Assembly: GCF_039539345.1 (NCBI RefSeq)
Contig: NZ_BAABCY010000016.1
Coordinates: forward strand, 62,001-126,000
Origin: Snuella lapsa
GTDB taxonomy: Bacteria; Bacteroidota; Bacteroidia; Flavobacteriales; Flavobacteriaceae
Direction: 5' to 3'
DNA length: 64,000 nt
Part shown: one piece after another, positions 62,976-64,000 of the stretch
How the letters are laid out: every line of letters starts with the position of its first letter
How positions within the stretch are numbered: position 1 is the first letter of the stretch
Notes under the pieces: generated by a model
Database searches by the model: none
The model's input: the letters and a program-made list of their open reading frames with translations, nothing else
What the model was told of the DNA's origin: nothing
Position numbers and translations under genes: made by a program

Positions 62976-63611
62976 TTATTTTTTGTTCATAGCAGACAGC
63001 ATACCACCATACACACCATTTAATGAAGATAGGTTAGACGCCAATGATTGCATTTGCTCTTTTAATTTAGCTGCATTTTCTACAGACTCTTCATTAATAG
63101 ATGCCTGACGGTTGATACTCTCTAACTGTACTTTATACAAACTGTTTAGAGACTCCATTTGAGCAGCAGCTAAAGATAATTCTTCTCCATACTTCCTAGT
63201 TGCTTCTAATGACTCAACTGTTGGAGAAATATTTTTTGCCGCTCCTTCAAAGTTTTTAATGCTATCACCTAAACTTGCCATTAATTCGCCATCAATTTTA
63301 GCGTCTTTTAACAACTCATCCAGTTTTTTAGACAACATACCTTGTGCATCCTTAGGCTCTTTACTTGCTGCCTCACCTCCGGCCAATTCTGGGTATACTA
63401 GCGACCAATCTAAATCATCATCTACTGGTTCGAATGCGGAAATCGCAAAAATTATTGCTTCTGTAACCAATCCAATGGTTAACATTACATTACCTGTTAA
63501 AGGTCCAATTTCAAAATGAATAATCTTAAATAGTGCTCCAACGATTACAATTGAAGCTCCTAATCCATAAGCTAAATTCATAAACTTTTTACTTGCTCTT
63601 GACTGTGCCAT
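62976..63611 (-). CDS. gldL: Gliding motor protein GldL
   Basis: This 211-residue protein has two membrane helices near the N-terminus (KFMNLAYGLGASIVIVGALFKI and MLTIGLVTEAIIFAISAFEP; the conserved charged residue for proton flow is the Glu in VTEAI). A cytoplasmic coiled-coil tail follows. GldL forms the inner-membrane motor ring with GldM. The start is ATG at 63611, with 72 nt to gldK. Confidence 0.97.
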   Translation of the reverse strand: MAQSRASKKFMNLAYGLGASIVIVGALFKIIHFEIGPLTGNVMLTIGLVTEAIIFAISAFEPVDDDLDWSLVYPELAGGEAASKEPKDAQGMLSKKLDELLKDAKIDGELMASLGDSIKNFEGAAKNISPTVESLEATRKYGEELSLAAAQMESLNSLYKVQLESINRQASINEESVENAAKLKEQMQSLASNLSSLNGVYGGMLSAMNKK

Positions 63612-63683
63612 AATTCTCGGTTTTAAATTTTAAGTATGAATACTTAAGTAGGTTAATTAATAGTATTTATTTTAGATTTAATG

Positions 63684-64000
63684 TTACTTTTTAGAATTGT
63701 CGGTTACTTTTGTCCCCATGTAATCCTGTACTGTTCTAAAACCTATGTAACTTCTTGCTGAATCTGCATATTCGTAGTCTCTGGAACTCACCTGTAAAAA
63801 GTAAGCTACATCTTTCCAAGATCCTCCTCGAACTACTTTACGCTGATTGTTATTATCGTTTACGTTTGGATTGACTGTTGAAACGTATTCGTAAGATGAT
63901 GGATCGTATGATGCATTAACCCATTCTGAAACATTTCCAGCCATATTGTAGAGATTATAATCATTTGGCTCGTAAGATTTAGCCTCAACGGTATACAAGG
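63684..64000 (-). CDS. gldK: T9SS lipoprotein GldK, C-terminal part (runs off window)
   Basis: The last 105 or so residues are present. They contain the end of a formylglycine-generating-enzyme-like domain (YNLYNMAGNVSEWVNASYDP, VVRGGSWKDVAYFLQVSSRDY, IGFRTVQDYMG). GldK is the outer-membrane lipoprotein that pairs with GldN in a ring around the T9SS. It is related to FGE by fold but not a sulfatase activator. The position directly upstream of gldL, gldM and gldN makes the identity firm. The start is beyond the right edge. Confidence 0.93.
   Translation of the reverse strand, partial: LYTVEAKSYEPNDYNLYNMAGNVSEWVNASYDPSSYEYVSTVNPNVNDNNNQRKVVRGGSWKDVAYFLQVSSRDYEYADSARSYIGFRTVQDYMGTKVTDNSKK

Overview
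The window is from a member of the Bacteroidota, almost certainly a marine Flavobacteriaceae. It is AT-rich with weak Shine-Dalgarno sequences and promoters of the TTG-N19/20-TAnnTTTG type. It carries the type IX secretion/gliding genes gldK-gldL-gldM-gldN and sprA, a T9SS-sorted surface protein, an alternative complex III (act) plus cytochrome oxidase operon, and polysaccharide genes (sulfatase, SASA esterase, GH43/GH117-like hydrolase). Nearly all genes are on the minus strand. Species cannot be fixed from the sequence.

Layout, left to right. 1-11.2 kb: the 5' part of a probable remB, two TonB paralogues, a VanZ-like membrane protein, gcvH, the giant SprA translocon gene and ruvA. 11.2-13.5 kb: maeB. 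13.8-17.3 kb: a small polysaccharide locus (sulfatase, SASA esterase, glycosidase). 17.3-19.3 kb: queG and ruvB. 19.4-21.1 kb: a T9SS-sorted secreted protein flanked by two near-identical copies of one terminator. 21.2-32.7 kb: actABCDEF-coxBA, a quinol:cytochrome c oxidoreductase coupled to an aa3-type oxidase. 33.0-33.4 kb: a SPOR-domain protein on the plus strand.

33.5-43.3 kb is a seven-gene accessory operon: LacI regulator, DUF1549/DUF1553 cytochrome, DUF1501 protein, beta-propeller, membrane cytochrome-LRR protein, Gfo/Idh/MocA dehydrogenase and SMP-30 lactonase-like lipoprotein. It resembles planctomycete-type gene sets. A near-perfect 18-bp palindrome lies inside a good promoter in front of lacI. 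This is the best candidate here for an undescribed system: cytochrome-linked oxidation of a sugar or polyol, with inducer and substrate unknown.

43.5-48.1 kb is rimP-nusA-infB. Its promoter is followed by a terminator-like hairpin 14 nt before the rimP start codon, which suggests attenuation. Upstream on the same strand is an initiator tRNA-Met with its own promoter and terminator. Between the tRNA and the operon, on the opposite strand, lie a transposase fragment and a frameshifted Fic gene. From 49.8 kb on come a small CPXCG protein, an LRR protein, an HlyD-RND-TolC efflux operon, an ABC-F ATPase, a DUF983 protein, a FAD oxidoreductase, and gldN, gldM, gldL and the 3' end of gldK.

Overall the window looks like a conserved flavobacterial backbone (motility/T9SS, DNA repair, respiration, translation) with separate accessory insertions: the sulfatase locus, the T9SS cargo gene, the LacI/PSD1 operon and the Fic/transposase remnant.
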